Source: Chelonoidis abingdonii (lineage: Eukaryota > Chordata > Testudines > Testudinidae). Taken from it: a stretch of DNA of 64,000 nucleotides. Shown here piece after piece: positions 46,151 to 59,139 of this stretch. Location: positions 66,055,388 to 66,119,387 of the forward strand of contig NC_133773.1 of the NCBI RefSeq assembly GCF_003597395.2, written 5' to 3'. Numbering within the stretch: position 1 is the first letter of the stretch; the number at the start of each line of letters is the position of its first letter. The notes under the pieces are model-generated. The model saw only the letters and a list, made by a program, of their open reading frames with translations. It did not search any database and was not told the DNA's origin. Both the position numbers and the translations under genes were made by a program.

Positions 46151-47954
46151 AAATATTTTATCTCCAGTTCTACTACAGTACTGTCCTAACTCTTAATCCA
46201 TTGTTACAAAGATTGTATTTATATTGACGGTATTTGTGGCTGGAGTGGAGAATCAAATATTTAAGTGGGCCATTTAAATCCTATGGCGCTATTTTAACAG
46301 AGAAAAAGAAATTTTAGGCCATGTTCAGGAAAGTCTTGCTAGAGATGACACACGTAATTTGTTGGGTCCCACAAGGTACTGAGTAGTACCTTAATTTCAA
46401 GTGACTTCCCAGGGATTGAAGGTATTTAGCAGTTTGTACAGTCCAGAACCTTGAAGGTCAAAGCTTGGTTATAATTTTGAATCACTCTGGCTCAGAAACT
46501 ATAGCATTTAGTGTCCTGGCTATCACCCGGGTGAGATGGGTATTTCTAATGAAGGCATACATATCCAAATAACAACAAATCCAAATCATTTTACAGATGG
46601 TGCTAAAACTATTTTATGTGAGCCATTGTCTGTAGTCCCTGGTCTTAATGTGAGCATGCCCAAGGCAAACATACATGAGTGCTGTGTGTGTTGACTGGGT
46701 TTATAATAAAAGTTAAAATGTTTATGGGTTCTCTTTTAGAAACCTGAAATTATGACGTACTTTGCTAAATAGAAACCCACCTGGAACCTTAACAGTTATG
46801 TTGAACATAGTCAAGTGAAAAATGTTTAAAGTAGTTTGAGGTACCATATCTGTCCCAGAGATTGTGGGGACAAGGTGGAAGTTGTAGCTATTGTATCACT
46901 TGGAGAAGTGACTTGTGATGTAAAGAAAATATGTATTTTTCAATTAAACACAGGACAATGTAATATTAAAATCAGATACTCTCACAGCAGAATTTTTAAC
47001 CTCTTTCAGCTTGATCAGTTTGGCTGTCTGAATACTACAGGCTCAATGGGAGAGTCTACAACTTCCTTGAACCACAGCAATGTGATAAGTGGAGCTTATG
47101 AGCTCAGCCAGTACAGCTCTATGTTGGAAGACCTTTATAAACTCTACCATACATCTGAATTTTGTGAATATCTCTGTATCTGAGAGAGCATGCATATATT
47201 AGAAAATGTATTGTGAAGAAGTCCTGAAAAAAGCATCTGACCTTATCAGCAGTTAGAAGTGTGCTTCTTTTGTCATCAGGGACTGTTCAATAAAAAGAAA
47301 CTTAGTTTCCAAACAGTTATTTGCGTGACAACTTTACAAAGTCATGTCTCAGAGTTCCATGTTTCAGAAATGACTGTCTGATTTATCTCAAGTTTTGCAG
47401 GTTAAAAAAAAGGAAAAAAGAAATCCCTCTAGCTACAGACCTCATATTCAAGTGAAAAGGACTTCTTTGAGAAAGTTGGAGAGGGCACCATAGTCATGCA
47501 TCTAATGGAAACCAGGTTAGAACCCTGACTCTGGAGTTCCTTTTACAAGTACATAATTCCTGTAAATTAAGGGCTTGCATACACTGTGGCAAGGTGAATC
47601 TAAATGTTTCAGCAAGTCCACTGGTGTTTGCTGTGTTGTGATACAATAGAGTGGAAATTCCACAGTAGCTTAATTTAAAATAAAATCTCACCGTATTGAA
47701 TATAAAGCATGAATTAAATCAGCATAATAGCAGTTTTGTGTTCTTATGTTAAACTCAATTTTACACTGTTCCAGCACTGCATTCGGAATGCTGCAGATTT
47801 TTATCAATACGTAGATTGTGTTGAAGAAGTTGTAATGGGAAGCTGGTGCTTTTGTCAGCTTGCACCTTTTGCATTTGAGCATATAGGAGGCAGTTTGCTT
47901 ATCACGGGATAAGCGCACAAAAAAACCAAACCAAAAGGAAAAAAAAAATGTGTG
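46151..47954. other. Intronic stretch, one unexplained open frame
   Basis: AT-rich intron. A 115-codon open frame at 46836-47183 (+) encodes a low-basic peptide with no motif I recognise, and no splice consensus frames it convincingly. It is probably chance. Confidence 0.4.
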
Positions 47955-48035
47955 GGGATTTGTCCTGCTTTGAGGAGGGGTTTGGACTAGATGATCTCCT
48001 GAGGTCCCTTCCAACCCTGATATTCTATGATTCTA
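47955..48035 (+). mobile_element. CR1 LINE 3' end
   Basis: Contains 'tttggactagatgatctcct' and 'gaggtcccttccaaccctga' and ends in the CR1 hallmark 'tattctatgattcta' microrepeat. It is a severely 5'-truncated copy in + orientation, about 80 bp. Confidence 0.92.
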
Positions 48036-48691
48036 AAACATTAGCTGGATATTTTCGAGTTTGGGGGTTATTTGCTTCCCAGATCCATACCCATTCTTCT
48101 CCAACTGTTAGGGCGGCTCTATGCACCAAAGTTTTGTTGGCAAAACTTGCCATATTTTGGTACATCCTTGTCTGCATCCACATTTGATTTTGACTCTTAT
48201 CAATAAAACCCTGACTTTCTGTTGGTCAAAATTAACTGACTCACAGAATGACAGACCCTCCCCTTTGTTGACACTGTTCCACCAGCAGAATGCCTCTGTG
48301 GACTTTCAATTATCCGTATTGGTAAAAACTGTCCGCTGTGGTAGTTGGAGGAAGTTCCACAAATACAGAAGAATCAGGAGCCCTCTTCTTAAAACAAGCA
48401 TGCAGCTGTCATTTCCAGCTGGTGATGTATCAAACAATTCCACTACTTGGAATTCATGTTACATGGAGCAAGTGAGAAGTGTGTGTTTTTAAAACAAAAA
48501 CAGCATATGTCAAACACTTGTTCCTTTCTGTAATATTAGTCTCATCTTTTGTCTTTAAGCAATGTCACAGTCTGAAGGACTATATCTTCTTGTTGCAATA
48601 TATTAACTGAGGTCAGTGGACTTTCTAACATCAGATTGACTGAAAGGTTAACCTGTTACTGGACTCCACATAATTTACCTCAAAAAGCTCC
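48036..48691. other. Intronic stretch with possible MITE relic
   Basis: At 48109-48300 'aaagttttgttggcaaaact' and distant 'ccaccagcagaatgcc' hint at a worn MITE, without clear ends. Nothing else was recognised. Confidence 0.35.
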
Positions 48692-48699
48692 CTGTAGTG

Positions 48700-49257
48700 C
48701 AGGGGTGGGCAAACTACGGCCTGGGGGCTGGATCCGACCTGCAGGATTGCCACTCCCGTGGTGCTGCGGTGCTAAGGCAGGCTCCCTGCCCTGCTTCGTT
48801 CCTGGAAGTGGTCAGCATCATGTCACACTGGCACCTGGGACCGGGGAACCGCAGCAATGGAAGTTTCTGGGTAGGTACCCGCAGGCGAGGGCAGCGCATG
48901 GACCCCCCCCCCCCCCCGGGGCCGTAGGGACATGGTGCCAGCCACTTCCACCCCAGTAAGCCAGGCCAGAGCCCACACCCTGAACCCTCCTGCACCCCAC
49001 ACCCCTCCCCTGAGCCCCTGTTGTACCCCTCCTGCACCCCAACCCCCTGTCCTGAGTCCTCTGCCACACCCTGCTCCCCTCCCTGCACCCCAATCCCCTG
49101 CCCTGAGCCCTGTTCCACACTCTACACCCCCTCCTACACCCTAACCCCTTGCCCTGAGATCCTTCCTGCAGACTGCACCCTAAGCCCCTGCCCCGACCCT
49201 GCATGCAATTTCCCCACCTAGACATGGCCCTTGGGCCAAAAAGTTTGTCCACCCCTA
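48700..49257. mobile_element. hAT non-autonomous transposon with perfect 8-bp TSD
   Basis: CAGGGGTGGGCAAACTACGG at the left and AAAGTTTGTCCACCCCTA at the right are inverted repeats. CTGTAGTG is repeated exactly at 48692-48699 and 49258-49265. The 558-bp interior is GC-rich with a 51-bp minisatellite and a C run at about 48902-48917. No transposase. Confidence 0.9.
48985..49200. repeat. 51-bp C-rich minisatellite in hAT element
   Basis: At least two clean 51-bp units starting 'tgcaccccaa' (49033 and 49084), with degenerate copies on either side. The multiple-of-three period keeps frames open on both strands, explaining the long Pro- and Gly-rich ORFs here. Confidence 0.82.
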
Positions 49258-49265
49258 CTGTAGTG

Positions 49266-51122
49266 GATACTTTTGAAAAGGCCACCAGTGTCTATTCTGC
49301 CTCAGCTAACTCCAGATTAATGGGTCCTTACAGAGACCCAGGCAAAAAATAGCCTGTAAATATTCTTCCTTACAATTTGCTCTGATCACCTGGCCAGAGT
49401 GGTTTTTCTGCAGAACCTGTAATGTCTCCCCCAACTGTGAACTGACTGGGCAAGCACTACACTTAACACCCCATATACTCAATCTGTGGCTGTGAAAGCC
49501 ACTGAAGCTACCCATGCTCCAGAATTTTACATTTGCTTCTAAACTCTCGTTTTTTAAAAAATGTAGCCATTGTGGTTCCAAAGAGAACCTACCAAATTTG
49601 AAGAGTGTAAACTGGTGGAGTACTATCTGCCCAATGGGTCATGGAACAATAGCTCTGAGAAGTCTGAACTGCCCTATTTATCTCAGTGAGGTGCTAATTA
49701 GTGATGCAGGTATCAGTGATGCTGTTAACTATTTCAGTGCTGATAATTTAACCATTAGCTAATGTGCTTATCCTAAAATCTCAAACTGCCTATTGGGTTG
49801 CCAGAAGCCCAACATGTCTTACCCAACTGCCAAAATCTCCAGCTTCCTCCTAATAACTTCCTAAATGCAAATAAGCTTTTACAATACAAAATTCTATATT
49901 ATGTTGAAAATTAAAAAGGAAGTATTAGCATAAAATAAACTGGATTTAGTATCACATTAAATAAGGATATATTATAGTGATTATATTCATTTTCGTATTC
50001 ATTAACCTAATTTTTAAAATTTACCTGAAGCCGCTGCAGAGTCTCCAGTCTTATGCAAAAAAGTGCTGCAGAATGCAAGGTGTTTTGCCGCAGAAGTAGG
50101 GTTAAACTTAATACAAAATACATGGCACCTTGATTGTGCACCTACATTAGAGGATAATAGTATTTGCAGAATTTCTTTTAGTAGTTGCAGATTCTCATGG
50201 TCGTCCTTATCTAGATGACTTAGTCTAATCAATCTTTTAATGCAAAGAACAACTACTGGTACATATTGTGTGTTTCAGCATTTGCTCATTGTTCTGTGCC
50301 TTACTACTGTATTTCAGCTGCGTAACTCGGGAATAGCTCAGCTGAAATCAATGTAAAACTAGTGTGAATGAGATAGGAATTAGATGGTCCATAAGAAAAA
50401 ATGCCTGGTTTAGTATGTGTTTTAAAAAAAATAAAAATAAATATTCTGTTTTCACCTGGACCTTGTTATATCACCTACTTGTGTAATCTAAGTAGCATCT
50501 GATTAGAATTGGTTTGGGGAACTAGAGGATTCTTGGCTGGTTTGTGGTCTGAATAGCTGCTTTTTTCTGCTGTAGGTGAATTACTGAAAAACTTCATTTC
50601 CAAATAGCATTGTTAAAAGCTTATTCCTTGCTTTGGGCCTGCTCCTGCAAGGTGCTGAGCACCTCTTGTCGCTTCAATTGTGGGTGCTCAGTATATTGCA
50701 GAAATGGGCTATTAACACACACACCTGTGTGTCAGAGAGCTTAACGTACAAAAGCATTGTCTTGTTGTGCCCATTTTAGTGCTGCTTTCAAACCTGTGTC
50801 TATACAATACTGTACTTCTGTCGAGAACATAATACTGTAATATTAGAGTTTCTGCAATAATGATCTGTTACTTCAAAGACTGTATCTAACCACAAACAAT
50901 AGCTTTTAGTATTCCCAAAAGCTTATTATTCCCTAAATGCCTGGAAAACATTACCTGTAATATTATTGAATATAGTTGTTGTGTAACTTATAATCGTGCA
51001 GCAACAGCTTTTAAGTGAGAGATGTACGTCCTCCACATGCTATAGGATCGGTTTTGATCCTCTTCTCCCATGCATTCCTTTTTGACAAAAATAAACCAAT
51101 CTACAAGAGATTTTACAAATAA
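49266..51122. other. Intronic stretch, nothing recognised except short palindrome
   Basis: AT-rich. At about 50651-50693 'ggtgctgagcacct' and 'gggtgctcag' form a small palindrome resembling a common sauropsid repeat. Otherwise featureless. Confidence 0.45.
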
Positions 51123-51130
51123 GATTTTAT

Positions 51131-51403
51131 CAGCGGTGGCTCCAGGCCACCAGTGCAGCAAGTGCGTGCCCGGGGCTGCAAGCTGCAGGTGGCGCCCTTC
51201 CGGTCCCTTTGAGGGTGGCAGTCAGGTACGCATGCCTGGGGTGGCAAGCCACAGGGGGCGCCCTTCCAGTCCCTGCGAGGGTGGCAGTCAGGTATGCAAT
51301 GGGTACACCAAAGCCACGGGACCGGTGGACTTCCCGCAGGCAAGCTGCCAAAGGCAGCCTGCCTGCTGTGCTTGGGGCGGCAAAAAAGCTAGAGCTGCCC
51401 CTG
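51131..51403. mobile_element. hAT MITE with perfect 8-bp TSD and internal duplication
   Basis: CAGCGGTGGCTCCAGG at the left and CTAGAGCTGCCCCTG at the right are inverted repeats. GATTTTAT flanks exactly at 51123-51130 and 51404-51411. Inside, a 66-bp unit containing 'ggcgcccttcc' and 'gggtggcagtcaggta' is present twice (start points 51213 and 51279 for the latter word). The element is 273 bp and GC-rich. Confidence 0.9.
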
Positions 51404-51411
51404 GATTTTAT

Positions 51412-54400
51412 GCCAGGTTAGATTTAGATATATAATTTTTTTTTTTTTTCTGGAGTCTAGAAGGTATGTTTGGGAGAGATGGTAGGCAAAATTTTGTTGT
51501 TAATCTGTTGTCTGGTCGTAACTCAAAAATGGCTTGGTCTAAATACTCCAGATCTCTTTTAAACTGTTTGTATTGGTGAAACCTGATTGCTTTGGCTGTT
51601 TTCTTAGATTTATAGGGTGCAATTATCTATTTTCATAGATTGATAGGGTTCAATTATGGTGCAATTAAGTCTGCAATAGCCAGATGTGAGCTTCTTGCAT
51701 CATGCATAACTGTCATGCGTGCCATAAGAAATCCAGAAGAGCTGTTGCACCATGCAGAATTCCCAAGTTTTTATTATTATTATTATTATTATTATTCTAG
51801 GCAGCCCACAATTTGTGGATGTGGATTTCTTAAGGCAAGTGTGGAGTGTAGTGGGCTGGAAGTGGGGGGCTGTGATTGCAGAGTTCCTAGAGTAAACATG
51901 GTCTAGTGAGCAGTATATTCAAACTGTAGAACGTGACTCCAGAAGTGGGTAATGAGAAGGCTGCCCACTTGTTTGCACCCCACATGTTGAGAAATGATTC
52001 ATGTTAAGACCCAACAGGGAGTGAGAGTGAAAGAGGAATGGAGATGCTCTGCTCCTTTCCCTGCCCTTCCTCCCTTCTGCTGCTTTCTGGCTGTCCAGAC
52101 CTCATCACTTCTCCAGCACAATTCAAGTGCATCTTCTCACCTACACTGTGCTATGCTCCAAGGGAAGCACCATTTCAAAAGGCTGTGAAGCTGGCTCTAT
52201 AGCCTCCTGAACTAGAAGTACGCAGGAGCACGCTACTGTGCTGGTGGGAATTTGAGGTGAAGGAGAAGTATCCCACTGGCAATCCTATCCCACCCAACAG
52301 CCAAGAACTTCCCTCCATAACTCTGACCAGCAGGTTCCTTACCCAGCAGCCCTACCCACCACTTACTTCTGCCATAACGTCTCACCCACATCCAAAATCA
52401 CCAATTGTAATTAAAGAAAAAATCAGTTTAGATTCTGTTAAACCTCATAGAGGCAATGTTGGAAGGGAGGAAGGAGTGATGAGTGTAGGAGAAATGGGTG
52501 GGCAGGAGAGAAAGTAAAGAGAAAATCAGATCCCAAATGTTGATTATATGGCAAAATTTGCCATGTCTCAGAGTGATTGTTCCTGAAACTTTGATCTATT
52601 TATGCATCAGTCCCTTTATGGCTTTCTTTTGCTTGGTAATTCAATATTCATAAGTGTTGCCACAAACCATAACAAAGAAGATAATCTGGAGCAGTACCAA
52701 AAATATAGCTCTGAAATAGTATCAAGTCTAGTGTATTCCAGCTTTAGATAAGTTTAGGGTGCAGATTGCACAAGTCACCAATAACAGGTTATTTACTCAT
52801 TGGCTATGTAACATTTATTATAGGAAGTGAGGTTGATGGTCGCAGAAAGAGTGATATGAAAGACTTTCCTTAAAATTCAAATAAAACATATAGTTTTCTT
52901 TATATGTGTTACAATGTACACACAGACTACCCCTTGTTTTGTGCATACTTAAGCTTTAGGCTGTAAGTATGCACAATCCAAGATAAAAAAACTGTCCCCC
53001 AGTGTTGACATTCTTACAACCTTGTGCATACTGGTAACAGTGAAGATAGTTTTTCTTCTAAGTGGAGATCACCATAAGAGAGCTTGTTAGTACTCTGCAG
53101 TGAAGACATACATAGAGACTTCAATTTGTGTTGCTTCTGGCCAGTTCAGGGCCAAGTTATTTGAAATATCCCTATCCTAATTTACAATCAAATAATTAGT
53201 TTGACTTTCAGCTTTTCCTTTTCAGAAACTGTCATTTCAGCATACAACGTGAGCTTTTTCTTCCACTGCTTCCATTTCTGAGAAGTTCTTAATCTTAAAA
53301 CAGTAATTCCAAGTCCTATGTTCATATTTTGCTGTGTCTACCGTCACAGATCAGTTTGTGTACTTGCAAACTTCCTCTGCTGCACCATGCCAACTGTTCT
53401 CAGTTCATGCTTGTGTTTCTGTATTCCTCTACAGTCTGTCTCTAACTCAGCTTTTCAGTCAGATTAAAGCTTTATTTATTTTTCCTAATTTGTTTTCAGT
53501 TTTATTCAAACTTCTGTTGCCATCATTTCTCAGTGCCTATTTGTATCAGTAAAAAAAGAGAACAGAGATCCTTGACAACATGCCTAGGGAAGAAAACACC
53601 AGTTTGTTCCTGGTATGCAAGGAACAGCAAGCACGACATGTTGCCATTGACACACATCTTATTTCTGTTCTTATGTCCTGTGATGAAGATCTAATTTGCC
53701 CCCATTTGGAATGTGTCTTCCAGGATAAGTTATCGTAGCATGTAGTTTCCTATGTCACAATAGTGTGGCCCATTTGGTGAAAATAAGAGAGAACTATTTT
53801 TCGCCACATTATCATCTCAATCAATTAGTCTGTAGTTGGTCATTGAGGGAAATGAGATTGTGATCTATTTGTTAATCATCCAGGTATCTGATGTCTCTTG
53901 ATGGCAAACAATTCCATTTTTAAGTCTGCAAGAGTGACTTATTTCTATCATGGCTATATGTTCAGGGAAGAACTGAAAGAAAATTAACTTCCTAAGTATG
54001 AATATTAATACTCTGCCATTTATATGCTCTTCTAGTCATTTCTAGCCATGTTTCTGATTGTTGCTTTTTTTCTGTCTCACATTATCCTCTCTTTTTAAAA
54101 ATTACTACATGCATTTCTACAGCGCTCATCGCTATGGAAATGCGGGAATCTTTTTGAAAGACATTGTCACATATGTACTTGCAGCTTTGCTTTTTAAAAT
54201 GAGAAATGTGCAGCTAGCTGTAAATAGCTTACTTAGCTTAAATATTGGATTTTAATAACTATGCTGTCACCTTTTGTTAAAAGATACGTGGGCTAGGCTT
54301 GCTTGAAGTTTGAACAAGCTAATTGTTGCTAAAAACTTGAGGCTTGTAATTAAAAGAATGAAGTAGGAAGTGCTGTAGAATGATTAATTCTACATCCTTA

Positions 54401-55480
54401 AAAGTGTATCCCGGTAATTTTGTTTTTTGATGAAAATGTTATGTACATATATTGACTGGATTCAAGCATCTGGGTAACAAGCAGTAGGAGTGGTGAAAGC
54501 TGAAGAAGCAAAGAATGAATGGTCACAGCCTAGCCTATACCGATTAAGATGGCACAAATTAGTTGCTGTTCTAATGTGGTTATTCCCTGTGAATCTTTAG
54601 AAACTAGTTTAATCCCCATGTAGGTGTCACTTACAGACTTGTTTCTTGGAGGTTCTGAGGGCAATGAAGGGGTGGTTGTGTTGTAGAGGAGGGAAGGCCA
54701 GCTGAGATATAAGCTGGGTCAGGATAACTGAGAGAAGCAAACTGCAACTTGTTCCTCTTTTCCTGCTAGTAACTAATCACTATCACTTGTCCTGATCTCC
54801 AAAAAAAAATAAGCTGCCTTTCCCTGCTGCCTACCCTGCCCCCATCATACTAGAAAGAAGCATGGAACAACAGCACAAAGTAGCACCAGATGCACATGCA
54901 GCCCAGAATTGTTTGGTGTGGGTGGGCTGACAAATGAGTGAAGGTACTCTTGGAATGTGAGCCCTCTGTCGGCACTGTGGGTTGGCAAGACAGAGCCATG
55001 AAGTGAGTAAATCTTTTTTTTTGGACAAGGGAATGGGAAGGAGGGACGGTCCAGAAATGGGGAAGGAGCTCATGTTGAAGGCAAGGGGCTCTGTCCTCCA
55101 ACAAGGGGTAAGAGATTCTGCAGAATGCAAAGCAATTTTACTAAACTTGACTATGTTTTTGATCTTTTATAATCAGGTTCAGTATTATTTTATTGGGCTG
55201 CTGTGATTGTGTGCTGTGGGCCACTGCTACCACATCAGTGGATGTTGTAATTTAAAGAATACTATTAAGTAATTCAAGGTGTTCTGGTGATGTATGTGTT
55301 TTTAGGAGGCAATTAGAATTGTTTAAGGAATTTTGATGCAAATGATTAAACAGTAGCTTTCCTTCATAGTTTGCTATGCATTTTTGGCGTCTGGTTTTGT
55401 GATGCTCTTCCTAACAGTTTTTTGCGATTTCTACCCACTATCTAAATTATGCTTCTCATTATTTCTCTTCTTTATTCCAG
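51412..55480. other. RAPGEF2 intron B-C, last part
   Basis: About 4 kb of AT-rich intron up to the exon C acceptor. It includes a TTA/ATT trinucleotide repeat at about 51768-51796. No transposon boundaries or coding exons were recognised. Confidence 0.5.
51768..51796. repeat. (TTA)n microsatellite
   Basis: About nine units of ATT/TTA, giving the artefactual YYYYYY peptide. Confidence 0.92.
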
Positions 55481-55564
55481 CCCTGATGATATTGGCTCCT
55501 GTTGGTATATCCTGCTGTCTGGTTCAGTATTCATCAAAGAGTCTATGTTTCTTCCAAGGAGCAG
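55481..55564 (+). CDS. RAPGEF2: RAPGEF2 coding exon C (cNMP-binding-like domain)
   Basis: An 84-nt exon following a TTTATTCCAG acceptor and followed by a GTATGT donor. Its first base completes the tyrosine codon from exon B. It then gives 27 residues, including PDDIGSCWYILLSGSVFI and ending in FLPRS, with two leftover bases of the next codon. CWYILLSGSV is the beta-roll signature of the first cyclic-nucleotide-binding-like domain of PDZ-GEF proteins. This domain is known to be divergent in this family and is usually considered regulatory rather than a classical cAMP sensor. The exon is phase-symmetric like exon B. I looked for the next exon, expected to begin with a serine followed by FGKR, between 55565 and 64000 and did not see it. 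Confidence 0.95.
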
Positions 55565-56439
55565 GTATGTCTATTTAAATATCTGTATATTTTAAAGGAA
55601 CACCATGAAATGGAATGCTATTCAGTTTTTTAAAAAGTAGTCAGGTTATACCTTTTAGTATTTCTTGTCATTTTTTGCAGTTATACAATCTTATTTTCTC
55701 ATCTTTCGAAGTATCTCTCTTCAGTTTGAGTGAAAGACCCACACGAAGAAATTGACTATACATCAAAATGCTGTTAAATGCACAAAAATAAACAAGTTAG
55801 AAAACAGAAAAAAAATGTTTGTTGTACTCAAAGGCCACAACTGGAATTGGTAAACCTATTATTCTAGGCATATGTGGAACAGATACAAAGGTGCAGTCCT
55901 TGTGTTGAAGAGCTTGCAGTCTAACAAGAAAAGTGGCGTAGAAAGGATGTGTAACATTGTTTTAGATTGAACTGACACTTATTAAACATTTTGTGTCCAT
56001 TTAAGTAACAGACTTAGAAACATTTTGAGTCGATACATAGTTGAAATCTGTATTTATTATTTCTGGTAGCACTATAGTCACTGTGCCAAACACAGGGAAA
56101 GTCCCTGTCCCTTATCACTAAGAGTTCATGGCCTGAGAGTCAAAACTAGGAGAAGGGGTACAGCAAAAATGTAGCAGTTACCAAAGACGCTGGTTAAAGT
56201 ATAGGATAGATTTAAATATAAGGATTTTAAATTTTAGTTTGGGATTGTAAAAATTAAAGTTTACTTGCAGCAACCAGCACTGAGAGATTACTTTCTCAGT
56301 ACTGAAGGGAGGACTTCCACTGTATTACTTATTATACATATTGTACTTTCCTAGGGACCCTGATAAGATCAGACTCAGAGTGAAACTGACATGCTACTAG
56401 TCAGCATTTGCCAGAATGGAACAACAAAGTGAACACTGT

Positions 56440-56474
<35 letters not shown>

Positions 56475-59139
56475 GTTGAACAGGCCGTTGGGAAGGAAGA
56501 GAAACAGAAGGAAAGGTATACAGAAAATGTAGGTAGAATGGAAATCCAGACATGGAGGGAAGATGTTGACTAAAGAGGGAATGTTGGACCATGGCACAGG
56601 TCTCCCTATAATTTATAACAAGGTCATAGTACCGGTAAATTACAGAAAACACACTCTTCTGCAGTGGTGTGAAGATATGTCAACCTATTATTGACTTCTG
56701 TCTGGAGATGCAACATTGACTAGCAACCAAAAGACACTTCTGACCCTCACCCTGAGGGAGATTAATCATTATGTTGTTCTTTTGGGGTGGCTAGGGAAAG
56801 ACAATAGGCCCACCAACTTCTCTATTCTCCTTTAAAAATAAAAGGAAGTGGAATATCAAGCATTAAATTAGAAACTGCCTCTTATGCTTGGATCAAGACT
56901 ACCTCTGTTTTGCCCCTTGAAACTCTGCTCCATTTCACTTCTTTTATGAAACACTTTTCTTCCCAGGAAGCTCTTAACAATAATCCAATAGAGATATTTA
57001 AAAAGGAGCATTGCCACTGTTTTGAGATTTACATTTATTTAGTCATCTAGTGTATTGTCTAAACTTCATTGTCTGTAAAACTGACTGTAATCTCCTTGGG
57101 GCAGAGATTACTCATGCTGTATAAACACAGACATGCTGATGGTACTGGGTACCTGAAATACAGATGAGAAGGAGGTGGAAATGAAGGAAAATGGCAGCAA
57201 TAAGGACCTGAGGAACATAAACACACACAGTCCTAATGGTGGTGGTAGGGAAAAAGTGCTAAAACAAAGTGAATAGGAGAGAAGGAAACTACAGTAACCC
57301 ATTAAGCACCTACAACTCTCACTTGGAGTAGACCATTATGGCTATAAAAGGAGAAGCATGGTAATTAAGGGGTCCCTCCTATATATTATGAGGAGTAAAC
57401 ACTGTCCCCAACGATGACATCTAAGAGAGAGTCCCATAAGTGTCTTCACTGCAGCTGCAAGTGGCAGAAGTCAGTCCAGCTGTTGAACAGAGAAGCTTTT
57501 CAGACCAACAAATAATTTGGAATTTTGGAGCTTATGTTTCCCTACAGTTGGTAAGAACTGGGGGTCAAGATTAAGCACCTCTCACTACAAAATGCTGCAG
57601 TAATTGGAGGCAGAGCAGGATAGCTACCACTGCTCAATCCCTCTGATTTTTCCTTCAGAAAGGATCTCTCAGACTTCATACTACTCCTGTGTTAATTGAA
57701 TATAGAAAATTTATTTTAACGTGCAGTTGGATTTGTTTGAGTGCATATATATCCAAATATAGAGTAGAAATATGGAGAACTACAGACTGGGTGAAATGCA
57801 AAGTCAGTGGGGCTATTTAAGATTTGTGATTTTAATATGTATGGTTTTTAATGTAAATGAATTAGAATTGTCATTGTGTTCATCTTGTGCACTTTCGCTT
57901 TCCCTTAGGGTGTTCTAATTCTGTTTTACTAGGAAATCTTGGCTGAGTTGTCATTCTTAATCTTATTCAGTTTCTAGGATTTGAAAAACATTTGATCAAT
58001 TTTTATTTCTATCTTCTGAATTGTGACTTGTAGGCTGAGGAAAGGATTTTAAAAATAATTGAATATTCAACTTTGAATTAAAAGATATTAACGCGGCCGA
58101 GAACTTTTAAATGCATATCACAATGGGGGAGGGAGGAAAAGGATTTAATGTATATTAATTAGTTTAACTGTGTGTTCAGACAAGGTCTGTCTTCTTCTCA
58201 GATAATGTTTTCCTACTATTTGTCCTTCATTAAGTTCATAATGCTTATTTTGTGACATCACAATATTTCAGTGGTAACACTGATGTCATGAAATAAGCAC
58301 ATGACTTCTCTGCAAAATCAGGCAGAAGCTAGGTTGTTTGAATCAATGCCTTTATCAAAATAGAAATATGTGCAATAATACTGGTCAATTTTTTTTCTAT
58401 AAATGTATTCCATGTTTGTGGTACTGTAAATTTTCCCCCTTTTTATAAAACTTAAAATTATTTAGTGCATCTCAAGGGCTTTCTTTCTCAACCTTATTCT
58501 GATGAATGTAGCTGACTTCTAGTATGCTGTATTCTCAGCTTAAGTTTTTAGTTACTTGATCAAGTTGGGAATTTTTTTGTTATTGCTATTTACTTTCTAA
58601 ACTACTTTCCAGATGTTTGTACGGATGATTAATGCATTTTTTAAAAACTCACTGAAGATTGCCATAAAATAAGTCTCTTATTAGAATACTTGAAACAGCC
58701 ATAAAAATAACCCTGTTCTGTGACTGCAGCTTGAATAGTATCCAAGGTCATCTGCTGTTTTTGAAGTCTGTAGACAGATGACCATCATCTGCAGTAGATT
58801 TTCAAAAACAATACATAGACTTATATAGCACTTCACCTGCAGATTTCAGAGTTTTACAACATTTCAGATTAACTACTAGTGTAATTGCAAAAGCAAAAGA
58901 ACATTCAGTGATGAATGAAAATGAAAGGCAGCTTGTATAAAATTTGACACACAAGAAAATCCTTTTTTTTTTTTTTTAAACACAATGCAGATTTAACTTG
59001 GGGAACTTACTTCCACACTATATTAAAGCCAAAGGCTTAGTAAGATTCAAAAAGGGATAAAAATAGGCATTTTCATTAGATAGGACTTTTTAAAAGAGAA
59101 ATAAATTCATATTTTTCAGGGCATCAGTCAGTTTTTTGA
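55565..59139. other. RAPGEF2 intron after exon C
   Basis: Begins with GTATGT donor. AT-rich. A 27-base A run lies at 56444-56470 and a T run at about 58963-58977. A segment near 57085 ('ctgtaatctccttggggcag') resembles the tail of an ancient L2/MIR-type repeat. The next RAPGEF2 exon was not found. Confidence 0.45.
56444..56470. repeat. Poly(A) tract
   Basis: 27 consecutive A in the intron after exon C, with no recognised element upstream. Confidence 0.9.

Noticed and set aside
48636..49285. Open frames of up to 155 codons on both strands
   Set aside because: They lie in the 51-bp C-rich array of a hAT MITE, with repetitive peptides and no domain.
19930..55564. Assignment of the exons to RAPGEF6
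   Set aside because: The paralogue differs in exon B and the start of exon C as I recall it. The combined peptide fits RAPGEF2 throughout.
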